DNA from: Arbacia lixula
Taxonomy: Eukaryota; Echinodermata; Echinoidea; Arbacioida; Arbaciidae
Length of the DNA stretch: 64,000 bases
Reading direction: 5' to 3'
Assembly (NCBI GenBank): GCA_963669155.1
Contig: OZ022584.1
Location: 4,378,724-4,442,723 of the forward strand
A program made the translations under genes and the position numbers. The notes under the pieces were generated by a model. It ran no database searches. It was not told the DNA's origin and saw nothing but the letters and a program-made list of their open reading frames with translations. This document shows positions 37,601 through 49,315 of this stretch, one piece after another (within the stretch, counting starts at the first letter, position 1; every line of letters begins with the position of its first letter).

Positions 37601-40182
37601 CATATGTTCACCTTGTGAAAAGTGTTAGTGTGAGATACGCACTACTTGTACATGTACAAAACCCCATTACAAGGTTAATACGTGACTGAATATGAATTTA
37701 TTCAATTATTGAGAGCTTCAGCTACTCACAATGAGACGAGTATGTGGGGTCAGGTATTAATTGCTCCTGCTCGATCTCTACTGATTGCGGGCGGTCATGA
37801 TGAGAGGACTTGCCAGCTTGACCTTAAATTATTGTATTTCCATGGCAACCTCTCCTCTTCCCGCCATGGCCACTCCAGGCAAGGTCTTTTGTGCTCTATT
37901 TGGCTGTGGAGATAAAAACTCTCCTCACAGAAATTGCAGTAGGCATGTAGTGTGTACTGGAAGGGTGTAGGCTACAAATTGGTTTCTAAAAGCTGAGATA
38001 TTAGAAATTACCATATAATGATGTAAGCTATTGATTCCACAAAGCAACAATGGTCAAACTATGTACAAATTCATGTATCACAATGATGTTGTTTACTGGA
38101 ATGTTGAATCATGGTTATTGCCAACATTACTGTAATTAATTTGAGGGAAAAATAATGAATAACATATTTTTAAAGATAAAATGCCGGTGTGTAATTATTG
38201 TAATGCTGTGAATGTTGTGAGATTGCACTGAACAGGGAAGGATGGAGAACTATGACATCTAACCTCTTTAAAGGAAAGAGGCGATAGATAGATAGATTTA
38301 TTGGAAGTGTGAACAATGCTCATGAAGTTTGTACTTTGACTTCTGAATGAATCAATTTTGGATTATACAACATGCGATGTGCAATGGGGCCACAGTAATT
38401 ATGTTCCATGCCTGTAATCGGGTTGGGCATTGGGGATTAATGGACAGACGTAGAGAGATGATGGACAAGCATATGATTTCTTTCAAATTCTGAAATTATC
38501 GCTTGCTACGGCATTGGTATCGCGTCCTTCTATGCCCTCTACTGTCAATGACACAGGCAAACAGAGCCTCATTAGATCATGGATAAAAATGGAAACTGAA
38601 ACAAGGGCAGGATTTATCAGAGCAAATTAATTTAGCAATGATAAAAAAGTGATTAAAATACTCTTGATCATGATCTTGTGACAATGCTAGATATGGTCAT
38701 GGTGTACTGCGAATCTGCTTGACATCAATACATATTACTCCATTTTTATTCAAATATTGGTATTTACTTTCTATTCCATTTATTTGGACCTCTAAAAAAC
38801 ATACAAATTCTCAAATGTAAAAGGCATTGAAATATAACGTTATAATATTAATAGAGTCAAACAAAGCAGAGGAATTTTGGCAAAATACTTGGCCTGTTGT
38901 AGTACCTATATGCTGTAGGTGTGAAACATATATTTGCCACATAGACAAAGAAAAAAAGAACTAAACAAATGGTTTCGGTCCATGGATTTTATTGTGATAA
39001 ATTTCGAGGCACCTCATGGAACGATGATACCCATTGTCATTCTTTTAGCCAAAAATGTTTGCACCTGGTGTTCAAAGCCTGTGAAATAAACAGTGGAGTG
39101 ATGCCAGAATGTCACACTCTATATCTACTGCAGAAAGCACTGTTAAGAATGAGCTAAATTTAATTTCACTTCATTTTGTAAGTAAACACTCATTTATTAG
39201 TATTGGAAATGCAGGCAAACTCTAAACAAACAATATCTAATTTTATGTGTACATGAAATAAGATAATGGTTTGGACCATATGGGAAACAACTAAACAAAC
39301 AACGCTTGTACATTGTATGCCCATGTGCATATTTAATGTAGCTCCTTTTGTCATTTCTTTACCATATTTTATAGCATTGCATTGTAAAAGTCGCAGTAAA
39401 ATTTGACTTGTGTGACAGTCCAAAACGATGCATCATATCAAAATGTTGTCCCGTCAGTTGTTTGATCAAAGTACATGGTATCAACCATAAAATGTTTTTG
39501 TTCAATTTTGCAGAACGTTTAGTCAATAACATGTACATCCAATCTTTACGCATAGTTTGCTGGATACTGACTAAAATATGTAAGAATCCAAACATTTGTG
39601 GGGGAACTAACCTTTTATCTTCATGTTATTTACTGTTGGTCCATGTAATAGCTGCCTTGGAAAGCCAGCCATAAATCTTGCTTGCTTCGTACTCAGGCAC
39701 ACTTGAACTTTGAATGGTTACCTAAAATTTTAGCTGCATGCAATTTGTGTGGAAGAACAAACATGTATCACAATGTTATGCTTTCATTGCATTTATAAGA
39801 ACTTTGCTGGTCTGAGTTAGGACTTTAACATTGGTGTAATTATGGAAGTGGAGGATTGTCTGCAGATCATGTTGATAGGATAGGAATGTTAGGTGCTGAG
39901 AAAGCGTCATACTACATAAACAAACCACTGACAAGTTCTATCTTGTTATATGGCAATCAGTTAAAATTGATTATTTTTTGCATTATTAGTTTATTTTTTG
40001 CAAAAAGCTTTGGATTTGCTTGTTTTTAATATTAAAACCTGGAACATGTTGATCCTTTTCCTCAATTTGTTTTGATGAGAAAATCCTATGTAAGTCCTCA
40101 GTAGTTTTTATCAAGGCCACATGTGGATACGTTGACACCACTGATGTTTATACTCATGTGACCATGCTTGCCTGTATATCAT

Positions 40183-40356
40183 TGATTAATGTGCTCCCTT
40201 TCTCATCCCAGCTCCACTCCAATGTGCTACTCTGTGAAAAGCCATTAATTAGACTTAGGCCTGACAGCGTGGGGCTCATCCAATACGAAGGCAATCAGCT
40301 AACAATGTCTCTGATTAATGGCCAGATAAGACCATTAATTGACCCACCTAATCATG
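40183..40356. promoter_or_regulatory. Cluster of TAAT homeodomain-type sites with a GATA site
   Basis: TGATTAAT at 40183, GCCATTAATTAG at 40241, CTGATTAATGGCC at 40311, AGATAAG at 40324, ACCATTAATTGACC at 40331 and CCTAATCATG at 40347. Four ATTAAT cores in about 160 bp, two of them in the same C-C-A-T-T-A-A-T-T context, plus a consensus GATA site, form a candidate enhancer within the putative intron. AT-rich background makes single sites cheap, but the extended matches are less so. Confidence 0.3.
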
Positions 40357-40837
40357 CGCGTTCAATCACTCTGAACAGAGCCAGACACATTACAATGCGA
40401 GTCTCACATACATGTACTGTATGTAGCCTACTCTCGTTCAATATTGTCCATGGGAAGGAAATCAAACCCTGGAACATCATATGAAAATGAAAATTACACA
40501 AGGACATAAACATGTGCCTCTTCAAAATTTGGAATACTGGCAATGCAATTTTGCAACAGCAGAATATTTTGACTTAAACCTCACAAGAACAAGACTCCTT
40601 ATGGAATTATATTTGACAAAAGCTGAACAATATTGCAGAATTGATCTTTTACAGAGGGTAGTATATCAAGCCTCCTTAACCAAGTTAGGATGTACTGAGC
40701 TAAATTACTAACACGTAGATAGGGTAGTCTGGTTATTTGCCAATCCTTCGGTTGGTGTTTGAACAGTGGAGAGACGTGTTGCGGATTTTAGCCTGTTGTT
40801 GTTCTGCCTCTGAATGTCGGGTGAGTGATTAGAATTG

Positions 40838-41040
40838 AACATTAGTGTTGGTGCTAGTGTTAACGTTGGATGTGTTGTCTGTGAAATTATGGCAGTGGGT
40901 GTTTGGAACATGGTGATCATGTCTGTGTTGATAGTGGTGCTAGTGTTTGCGTTGGATGTGCCGTCTTTGAATGTCAGTGTGTGTATGGAACATTGGTGTT
41001 GGTAGAGGTGTTAGTGTTTATGTGGATGTGTTCTGTGCTG
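40838..41040 (+). repeat. Degenerate tandem repeat, about 71-86 bp, three copies
   Basis: The block GGTGCTAGTGTT...GTTGGATGTG recurs at about 40850, 40936 and 41007, with GAACATTGGTGTTGGT-like sequence before it in two of the copies. G/T-rich plus strand. Confidence 0.65.
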
Positions 41041-42541
41041 TCTCACTTGCTTTCTTAGTGTTATTGTTACGGTAGTCATTTTGCTTTGTTTAGCACAAGT
41101 GCACTACCAGTGTTTAAAAGAAACAACTTATGTAAAGCTGATGTCAGAGTTGTAGACTAAGTCGTGTTTGGTAACAGGGGAAAAGGTTACATGTAACACT
41201 CATGTAACATTTTATTCCCCATCAGTCATCAGGTTATATGTTTTGTCAATCTTCCATGACAATTTCAATCAGAGTCATACAATTTTACACATTTTATGTG
41301 CAATACAAATTGAGGCCGACATTATGTATTCACAATGTACATGCATGTCTTCCACTGGCACTTTCTTACATAAAATGTATTATGGATTCATACATCCATT
41401 AATCGTGTGTCTCCATTTCTGTTGCCATTGTCAATTTTTTATGATAACAATTTTTATGAGTCAGTCTGGCAGAGTCGTAAAACGTCATCTTTTAAGAAGT
41501 CATGCTTTTTATCGCAATGTGATACTGATTTCTTTGTTTGTGTATAGTATGTAGACACTGTTATCTGCACCAAAGTCAGAAGCAACATGATACAAAAAAG
41601 GTTGTCTGGTGAGAGGTACAATAACCTGTATTGGTAGATACTGTGGAACCAAATATTGATAATGAAAAGAAATGTGAAATTACCATGTTTGTTTGTCAGA
41701 CTTGGTGAATGAATGTGAGATTAGAGTTTTGAAATATGAGGTGTAGATAAAGGGAGTGAGAGACAGATAAGAAGATTGAGAGATAGAGACAGACAGGCAG
41801 ATGGACAGGCACAGTGGTAGGCAAAACGATATATGAAGGAGGGGGCGGGAGCGGGGCGGGCGGGGGGCAGGCGGGGAGCGGGCATATAGAAGGAGGTAGC
41901 TTGAGTATCAGTTAAAAAAATTAAAGCATATATTGCATTGTACAATTACGAGGTCATCGCTTGGACTGTCCACTGAAAGAAAAGCAAAATATACATGTAG
42001 GTTAAGAATGATATGAATAGAGGAGAGGGGAAAGGGAAATGAAAAGGTGAGGGGGGTAAATGACTTGAAAGGTAGGGGGAAAAGAAAGGGGTCTTTTGTG
42101 GGTCATGCAGTCAGAGTGTTTTCTGCCTGCTTGACTTTCAGCCCTGTGAGTCATTCAAGAGGGCAGAACCAGAAAACGGAGAACAAGCAAAAAATTGACC
42201 TGAAAACTAATAACAACCATAACCATCACCATCACCATCATCGCAACTTTGCCTGGAGGAGAAACATTTGAGAGCGGAAGGCGGAAGTCCTCCATGTTGG
42301 GAGGTTTAAGACGTGATTCTCCCCTCAATCACCTCAGCGTGTCTTCCTTCTCCAGCCTTGCCTTCCTCCTCAAGTGTCTCCCTTGTAGTGCTCCCCCTTC
42401 ACACCATGCATCTTGAGGCTTTCAGGCTCCTTTCACACGTGCAGGAAATAGAGGCACTGTCGGCATTGGTTGAAGGGGTTTGGGCGCACTAGGTCTATGG
42501 TGAAGATTCATTTTCAGCGCTGCAGCTTTGTTATAGTGGAA

Positions 42542-42617
42542 GGGGGGGGGGGGGCGTGGGCTGCAATTACTTAGCTGAGTTGAAATAATACTACCATAAA
42601 ATGGAGGGGGGGGGGGG
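42542..42617 (+). repeat. Two poly-G runs
   Basis: Runs of 13 G at about 42542-42554 and 13 or more G at about 42605-42617, separated by ordinary sequence. Confidence 0.9.
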
Positions 42618-44295
42618 TGCAGGGATTGCGCAAATATGGTGATATGATACCAATGTGAAATATTGGCTAGGAAAGATACATTTAAGAGCTTGGTACATCT
42701 TTTTCTTCACAGAAAAGCTGAAAAAGCTTCACCCAACACAAATGTTGCCAGTTGCAACAACATTGGGTGGACATGAATATAGAATTGCATGTTGGTACAG
42801 GTACTTCCAAAACTCTACATAACTTCTGGTGTGGACTGTTCATGTAGGAACTACATGCTTAAAATGTACACTGATCATCAAATGGAATGATGAGGCACAT
42901 GATTTATTGCTAAGTTTTGTCAAGATAATTGCTGGTGTGAAGTGAGCATACATTGTGTTACTTGAGGAGATGGGGCATGTCCCTGATTCACATTGTTTCC
43001 CTGTGGCTTCCCTCAGGCTCTCACCTAAATATTTGTGTTGAGAAAATCTTTGGACTTACATTCACGCTCTTCTTTCTTTCATGTTTGTCAAATCATCTTT
43101 TCCTCTTGAGAAATCACCGTTTCAAACATTCTTAAATTGTCAATTGTTCAAAAACCTGTGAAAGGCAAAATGCCACCAGAGTTTTTCTTACCCATGTTGT
43201 TTAGTTTACAGTATAACAGGTGTGTTCAGTTTTGCCAATGTTATATTCCTAAAGTATGATTATAAAACAGTGTTTGTACCTTTAATTTATGACAAAAGGT
43301 TTGCAAGTAGTCCTTGCTTGTATTATTTTTTTTCTCACAGGTGCGATGTGTTGATTGTGTTTTATTCACTCATATCCTAAAAACCTTCAAAAGCGATTGA
43401 GCATCAGTGTTGGAATGATCCTACTTACACAGCACACAAAGGTAGTGTTAATCTTCTCTAGCTCCTTCCAGTTCCTGGAGTTACAAATATGCAAAGCTGC
43501 CTCTAAAAATATCAAAACTGTGAGGACTGTAGCACAAGATGTGCTCTTAATCTTGAGAAGCTTGCAGGCAGCCATGCCCTGAACACAATCAAGCGTGCTT
43601 TGTAATGATGTCCATGGGGGAAAACAAAAGACCAGAGCCTGCCTTTGAAGCGGATGAAGGCTAACTAAGCCAAGCAGAACCTAATCAATTGTCATTAGTC
43701 CACTTACAAAAAGCTAGTCTAACCACCAGACATATGTGTTCGTCCTAGAGTGAAAGTGAAGGCCTACTGTATGTAGCAGTCTATACCATTTCCTGAACAG
43801 CCACCCTCTCTAATGACCTTGATTGTCTCATTCTATTAGGCTTAATTGAGACTTTGAGAGACTACCTGTCCAGGAGGGCGTCATATCTTTATAACATAGT
43901 GGGCAAGCTCATGTACTCCAGTACATGTTCATGTAGCCTTGACTAATAAATGCATTGCAATGTTTCATATAAGCTTGTATGAAGCTGCAGTTAGAATGAG
44001 TCTGTCCTTTCACAAGTTTGAGAAAATATGAAATGTAGTCTGTACATATCTCTCTACTCATTGGAATTGTATATGAATGGACTGGCATCTTCATGGCTTC
44101 TAGTATAGAGAAGACTGGTCTTAAAGCTGTTTTTCCAGAAATCCCCCATTGTGAAAGCCCCAGTTCATTGTGTCCCAGTACATGATTGACAAGGGGTGGT
44201 AGAGTCTGAGGGAATAAAGAACATTGATTGACGTGGTATTGACGGACTGGGCGCTGAGCAGAGGGAAAGAATGGAATGATCCTAATGATTAGCCT

Positions 44296-44297
<2 letters not shown>
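42618..44297. other. Non-coding; one weak exon candidate
   Basis: The only exon-like piece is 42713-42800, between TTTTTCTTCACAG and TACAG|GTACTT, open in the phase required by the 33271 donor. It is short and family-less, so it is discussed only as a finding. Confidence 0.4.

Positions 44298-44381
<84 letters not shown>
44298..44381 (+). repeat. (GA)n microsatellite
   Basis: About 40 GA units with two GATA interruptions. Low-complexity frames over it are artefacts. Confidence 0.95.
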
Positions 44382-44649
44382 CGGACACATACACTGACAT
44401 GAACCCTGTTCATATTGGCCACCTATGCACAAAATATGCGCAACAATCGCTACAATTTTTTTGATGCACTTCTGATTGTGCAAAAAAATTTTTTTATTGA
44501 AGAATGTATTTACTAGTCTTTGAGTCCAGACTCACTAGTGATTCTTTCCCACCATTCTTTGTGTATGTGTCTTGTACTGTCAGTATGTCAGACTACTTGT
44601 GTTGAAGAGTTTGACTACATGTAGGCATTATTGTAAATATAAATACTAA

Positions 44650-45682
44650 GCCTGAGTCATATCGATTTTTTCAGAAACCGGTGTTCGATGGCTTTGCGCC
44701 GATCGAACATCGATGCATCGACGGCACATTAACAAATTGTGTACAACGGATAGCGGAGTGCGAACGCCAGCGGTCGTGTACATTTTGCGTATTACATGAC
44801 GTCATTCAGCCACTGCCAACAGCCAATTTATGAATGAAAATATAGTAAGCATGCGCAGTGCAATCCTTCCATTTCCCCACACAGTATTCCACCAAAACAA
44901 GTGTGCAATTCTCTATCACCTCGTATCAAAATCGACCTAGAATTTCACTTTCCTTTATTTTATATGAGTTATGAAAGGTATTTTCGGAGAATCTATTTTC
45001 TCACCGATATCGCACTTGTAAGCGAATTTCAATAACTTCTTGCTTTTCCGTCAAAATCTTAAGAATTAGTGTCAATATGGCATCGTGTAAGTTGGAATCT
45101 GTAGAGACTTTATTGTAACGTGCACAAAGTCAATTGGCTTCCGGGTTTCGGACAACGTGACCAGATATCGTTATCGCTATCGATTAGCGACCACGTGGTC
45201 ATGACGTGATCTACACATGTACGCGATGCACCAATCAGCGGTCTCCGAATCGCTGTACGAAGACGCTCTACCAGTCTGTTGGCAGCGTGTATGCAAATGA
45301 GCCTTAATGAGCGAACTTACGCACGATCGCCAATGTGCTGTTTCCGGGTTTTCACAACACACGATGCTATCCGTTGTACACAGTCTACGGACAAGTGTTC
45401 GTTGTGGCATTGCGCGCGGTATATAGTAGTGAACGAAAAGAAGCCAAGTATGTAGTAGCTGCTTGATCATCGAGCGACCAGTTCGTTCTCTTGATGTGTT
45501 ACCTTCAAAACTCACAAAAGAGAGTAGGAACCAAGTAAGCAAATTAAAATTGTGAAAATATGAAGATTTTGTGTTTTCCAATCAATTTGGTAATTTCGTC
45601 GATGCATTGAATTCATCAAAATGAAATCGGAGTTCGACGTCTTCGATCGAACACCGGTTTATTAATCGATTCGACTCAGGCC
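44650..45682. mobile_element. 1-kb element with multi-part terminal inverted repeats
   Basis: The left end GCCTGAGTC (44650) is the inverse of the right end GACTCAGGC (45673-45681). AAACCGGTGTTCGAT at 44675-44689 is matched exactly in inverse by 45646-45660. CGATGCATCGACG near 44711 pairs with CGTCGATGCAT at 45598-45608. GTGTACAACGGATAGC near 44740 is echoed in inverse near 45366-45382. TAA flanks both ends (44647-44649 and 45683-45685), which would fit a PIF/Harbinger-type 3-bp duplication but is also cheap in AT-rich DNA. A 134-codon minus frame at 45581-45177 has no transposase motif. Best read as a large non-autonomous element. Confidence 0.65.
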
Positions 45683-45685
45683 TAA

Positions 45686-48019
45686 TAAATACATATTTTT
45701 TGTAGATAATTCAGACTTTTATGAGTGAACATTTTCTTCCCCATAAAGTTCACATCTGGAAAGTTCATTCGAAATTAGAACATTGAGTGATATGTTGCCA
45801 ACACAAACTGTTTAACCACCCCGCCCCCAATTAAAACTAATCATGACAAAAAAATATCATGAAATGGCATTTGTCGGCATTGTAGATCTGCCTGCAGTTT
45901 GGCATGGTTTCAAAGAAGTTACACTATATGACCCATGTACAGACATCGTGGTGTATACATGTGTGATGTTCTACATGGCTTATGTATGACCTTATCAGGC
46001 ACCTAGCCGTAGCATTCCTGCCCATTTACCCATACACAGTAAGAGAATTACTCACATTCCTCTCAGCTAGAAACAAAAGTCGATCGACCCCTTTGTCTTT
46101 TTCCTTTCATTTGTCATCTGAGTGAATCGAAGAAAAGAGAGACTCGTATCTGTTCCAGGTCCCTGCGCAGACCAGAGGAGACGTCACAAGAAGATTGGGA
46201 GTCTGGCGGACAATAGGGTCGAGTCTGGAGCCTTCTCTTAGGCCTGGGTCCACAGAAAGGACAGATTTAATGCTCCAGTGGCCTGGAACAGAGGCTAATC
46301 TGTGTAGCGTGAAGAGTCTTTTGAGGGATTATTGAGCAGTGGCTTTCAGTGTGATTGTCCATGCTGGAGTTGGCAGGCTCGAAGCCTCCCCGAATCAATG
46401 GTGGGGCTTAGTATGTGACAGGCAGATCATCACAACATAATGCGGCTAATTAGGAACATGTTTCCTTGAAAAGACCCTCAAGGTCACCGGATGGACGTAT
46501 GGATGGTAGTGGCAGGCACAAACCTGGGACCTGTGTGTTGTGGGGAAAGACTATAGCTGTCCATGCCTGGCAACAGAGAGGAACAGACACATAGGCTCAA
46601 AGCGATTTCACCCCCTCACTACCAACCAGTCATAGTCCGATGTCAATTACTACACAGTTTATTGCCTTTGGAACTGAGGGAGATTTCACCACCATGCAAA
46701 AAATTAGCTTCCCCAAATTATGTTGGTCGTGCCTGCTGGAATGCCACTTTTTTACCAGATATTTCAATATATAAGTGTTTCAGATAAAGTGGCCGTTAGA
46801 AACATTTCATTCGTGCATAATGCAAATTAGGTTTACCATCTGTACTGAAATGTAGATGAAATAACTCATTTTCTGTTGTGTTAATAATCAACATTCATGT
46901 CAAATGTTACTGTGAATTTTGTCCACATATAGGAGCAATGAGGTCTATGTAGTTGAGACCTTCTGTCTCTCACAAAGATACAGATCATTAGAGTTATGTA
47001 TTATTATTATGTTTCTATGGCAGAAGCTCCTATAACAGCTGTGTCAGACTTTAGAGTCATCAATCATCGTGCCTGTCTGCACATATATACATAGACTATT
47101 GATTTCAAAACCAACAATTGAAGTGGATTATTGTTGCCAAAACATGTATTTTTCTTCTGTATCTGTATACTGCTGCCACGCATTGTTCCAAGCGCACAAT
47201 GCTATTCTGCTTTGCAGCTGCAATAACAAGTTGTAAAACATTCTGTATGACAAGGAAGAGTTTTCTGCTACTATCACAGGAAGACAAGATCTACGTATGT
47301 AGAAAGGCTGGCATTTGATACTATCTTGATTTAGTAGTTTCAACTCAATCATTACCTGAAAGAAAAGCCAGGATTCCATGAACCAAACAACTGTTTTTTT
47401 TTTACTCCCAATAGCCTTTTCCACGCACATTGAACTTTACAGAAAACAAAACCAGGGGTCTTTTTTAATGGTTCATTTGGAATTTGTATGTGAATAAGGT
47501 TAATATATTTTGATTGAAATTGTTGACTTGGGTAGAGTTGTCAATGAAGTACTTTTCAGTAAACTTTGCTAGAAGTAGAATGACACATTTCTGAAGCATA
47601 TAGACCTCAGTAATCAAATGTATTTAGGGAGATTCGGAGAACCGTATTAAAATGTATTTAGTTCTGGCTAGATTTTGAGTGAAAGGGCTCTCTGGGGTAA
47701 TTTCAATTTACAAAGAAATTTTTTGGCATACACCCAGTATGCCTCCAATTTTTGTATAAATAGTATTTAGTTCTGTTGCACTATTTTTTTTATCTTCTTT
47801 CATATTCTTTTGAGATTTTGTTTGAATGAGCTTTGAGGAGGTGTGAATACCTCAATCCAGCAACCAAAAAAATACACGGGGGCGGCGGGCGAATTCGCCC
47901 CGGAAACACCTAAAAGAGCCCCCGAAACAGGCCAAAAATGCAATTTCGTGGGCGACACAAAAATAGGAAATCGCCCCCGTAACATTTGCAACACGACTAG
48001 ACTACACGCAGCCAATCCT
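45686..48019. other. Non-coding; GC-richer piece 46150-46500
   Basis: 46150-46500 is more GC-rich, with GGGATTA (46325-46331, a K50 homeodomain/Otx-type core) and GGCTAATTAGG (about 46444). It is a possible regulatory segment. Elsewhere the sequence is ordinary. From 47880 the sequence becomes CpG-rich and leads into the palindrome cluster. Confidence 0.45.
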
Positions 48020-48157
48020 AGCTTGACGGCCGCGCACTGCACTGCGGCACTTTGCACAGCGAAGATTGAGAGCGCGCAAGCAAACAGCATGTTTCACCGA
48101 CTCACTGTACTGCTGAATGCATGCTGTGTGTAGTGCAGTATCCATCGCATGTGGAGC

Positions 48158-48319
48158 GTTTCTTCCATGCGCGCGCGCCCGATATCTATGGTAAGCCGTT
48201 CCCGCCATAATGCGTGCCAAAACCATACGCGTACATTCTGACTTGCACGCGTATGGTTTTGGCACGCGTTTTGGCGGGAACGGCTTTTCATAGTTTCTTC
48301 CATGCGCGCGCGCCCGATA
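48158..48319. mobile_element. Foldback hairpin flanked by identical 27-bp direct repeats
   Basis: The arms 48193-48232 and 48247-48286 match in inverse at 38 of 40 positions around a 14-nt loop, and CTATG/CATAG extends the stem to 48186-48293. On each side stands the same 27-bp sequence, beginning GTTTCTTCCATGCGCG, at 48158-48184 and 48293-48319. The direct repeats are far longer than normal transposon target duplications, so recombination or a foldback mechanism may be involved. Confidence 0.75.
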
Positions 48320-48457
48320 CGAATGCATAGTGCATACCTAGCTAGGCCTAGGCGCTGGGCTAGACGGCCAGTCGGCCATGCATATGATCGTACGTGTACT
48401 GTGTAGTGTATGCAAAGCATACGCGGTACATAAATAATGAATGCTTCTGTGGCGAGC

Positions 48458-48625
48458 TTTGAAGTTTGAGAAGAACATGGATAAATTCCTGGTTCGAGCG
48501 GAAACAACAGGGGATCAGCATCTAATGACCCGTTCATTAGCGGTACGACTAAAGCAAAGAAGTTTTCGGCTTCCCGCACAGCCGCTCGAACCAGGAATTT
48601 ATCCATGTTTTTCTCAAACTTCAAA
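48458..48625. mobile_element. Foldback hairpin with 44-bp arms
   Basis: 48458-48501 and 48582-48625 are inverse matches at 43 of 44 positions. The 80-nt loop holds its own small hairpin, CTAATGA/TCATTAG at 48522-48540. The arms contain CCTGGTTCGAGCGG. There is no coding capacity. Confidence 0.75.
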
Positions 48626-48668
48626 CTACACATGTAGCTTAAAAACTTCGGCCGTCAAGCTGCTAGTG

Positions 48669-48688
48669 CTATGCTATGCATAGCATAG
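48669..48688. repeat. Perfect short palindrome
   Basis: CTATGCTATGCATAGCATAG reads the same on both strands, centred on ATGCAT, immediately left of the large foldback. Confidence 0.8.
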
Positions 48689-48693
48689 TCAGA

Positions 48694-49273
48694 CGTCAGC
48701 GACTCAGCTCAGTCAGAGCCAGGGGCATAAACGTAAACATGCACAGTACATACGGTACGGTAAGTACAGTTTGATATAAATCTTGTAATCTAAATTTAAG
48801 ATTTGATTAATGTTATGTAGATCTAATGTAGTTGAATCTTGAAGATTTTCAATGTCAAGGAATATGAAAAAAAATGCACGGCGAACTGTGTTGCCCATGA
48901 ATGGTCACAACGGGATAGTCACAATAGCTCTCCCGTAGTTACGGCCGCCTTACTAGTCTGCAAACGGGTATGGCAGCTGCTGTGGCATACCAGTTTGCCG
49001 ACTAGTAAGGCGGCCGTAACTACGGGAGAGCTATTGTTTGATTGTGACTATCCCGTTGTGACCATTCATGGGCAACACAGTTTGCCGTGCTTTTTTTTTT
49101 CATATTCCTTGACATTGAAAATCTTCAAGATTCAACTACATTAGATCTACATAACATTTATCAAATCTTAAATTTAGATTACAAGATATATATCAATCTG
49201 TACTTACCGTACCGTATGTACTGTGCATGTTTACGTTTATGCCCCTGGCTCTGACTGAGCTGAGTCGCTGACG
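48694..49273. mobile_element. 580-bp near-perfect palindrome (giant foldback)
   Basis: CGTCAGCGACTCAGCTCAGT at 48694 is the inverse of the sequence ending at 49273. The match continues almost without break through both arms to a centre at about 48983, with only small indels and a few mismatches (for example TTGATTAATG against TTGATAAATG). There is essentially no spacer. The arms carry GTACGGTAAGTACAG-type, TACGGCCGCCTTACTAGT and AACGGGATAGTCACAAT segments. It has no reading frame and no clear target duplication. High arm identity suggests recent origin or gene conversion. Confidence 0.85.
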
Positions 49274-49315
49274 CCAATGAAGTATTTAACCTGAATCAAC
49301 TTTTTAATTTGTTAA

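Larger units (their letters stand above)
33278..42541. other. Putative first part of a large intron
   Basis: AT-rich sequence with few long frames. GA/GACA-rich microsatellite at 34478-34600, poly-A and (TA)n at 34608-34641. Acceptor-like strings such as TTTTTTTTACAG at about 35439-35450 lead straight into stop codons in the required phase, so no partner exon was found. A homeodomain-site cluster (40183-40356) and a degenerate tandem repeat (40838-41040) are listed separately. Confidence 0.45.
48020..48661. repeat. Outer 13-bp inverted pair enclosing two foldbacks
   Basis: AGCTTGACGGCCG at 48020-48032 is the exact inverse complement of CGGCCGTCAAGCT at 48649-48661. The enclosed 616 bp contain the two foldbacks at 48186-48293 and 48458-48625. 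It could be the terminus of a composite element. Confidence 0.55.

Noticed and set aside
43322-43400. Strong acceptor TTTTTTTTCTCACAG at about 43328-43342 as an exon start
   Set aside because: In the phase set by the 33271 donor the sequence reaches a stop within four codons.
45177-45581. 134-codon minus-strand frame as a transposase
   Set aside because: It lies inside the 1-kb TIR element but shows no DDE pattern, zinc-binding pattern or DNA-binding fold that I can see.
46325-46390. Possible tRNA from TTGAGCAGTGG and GGCTCGAAGCC 44 nt apart
   Set aside because: Only four acceptor pairs can be made and the anticodon arm does not fold, so it is probably chance.
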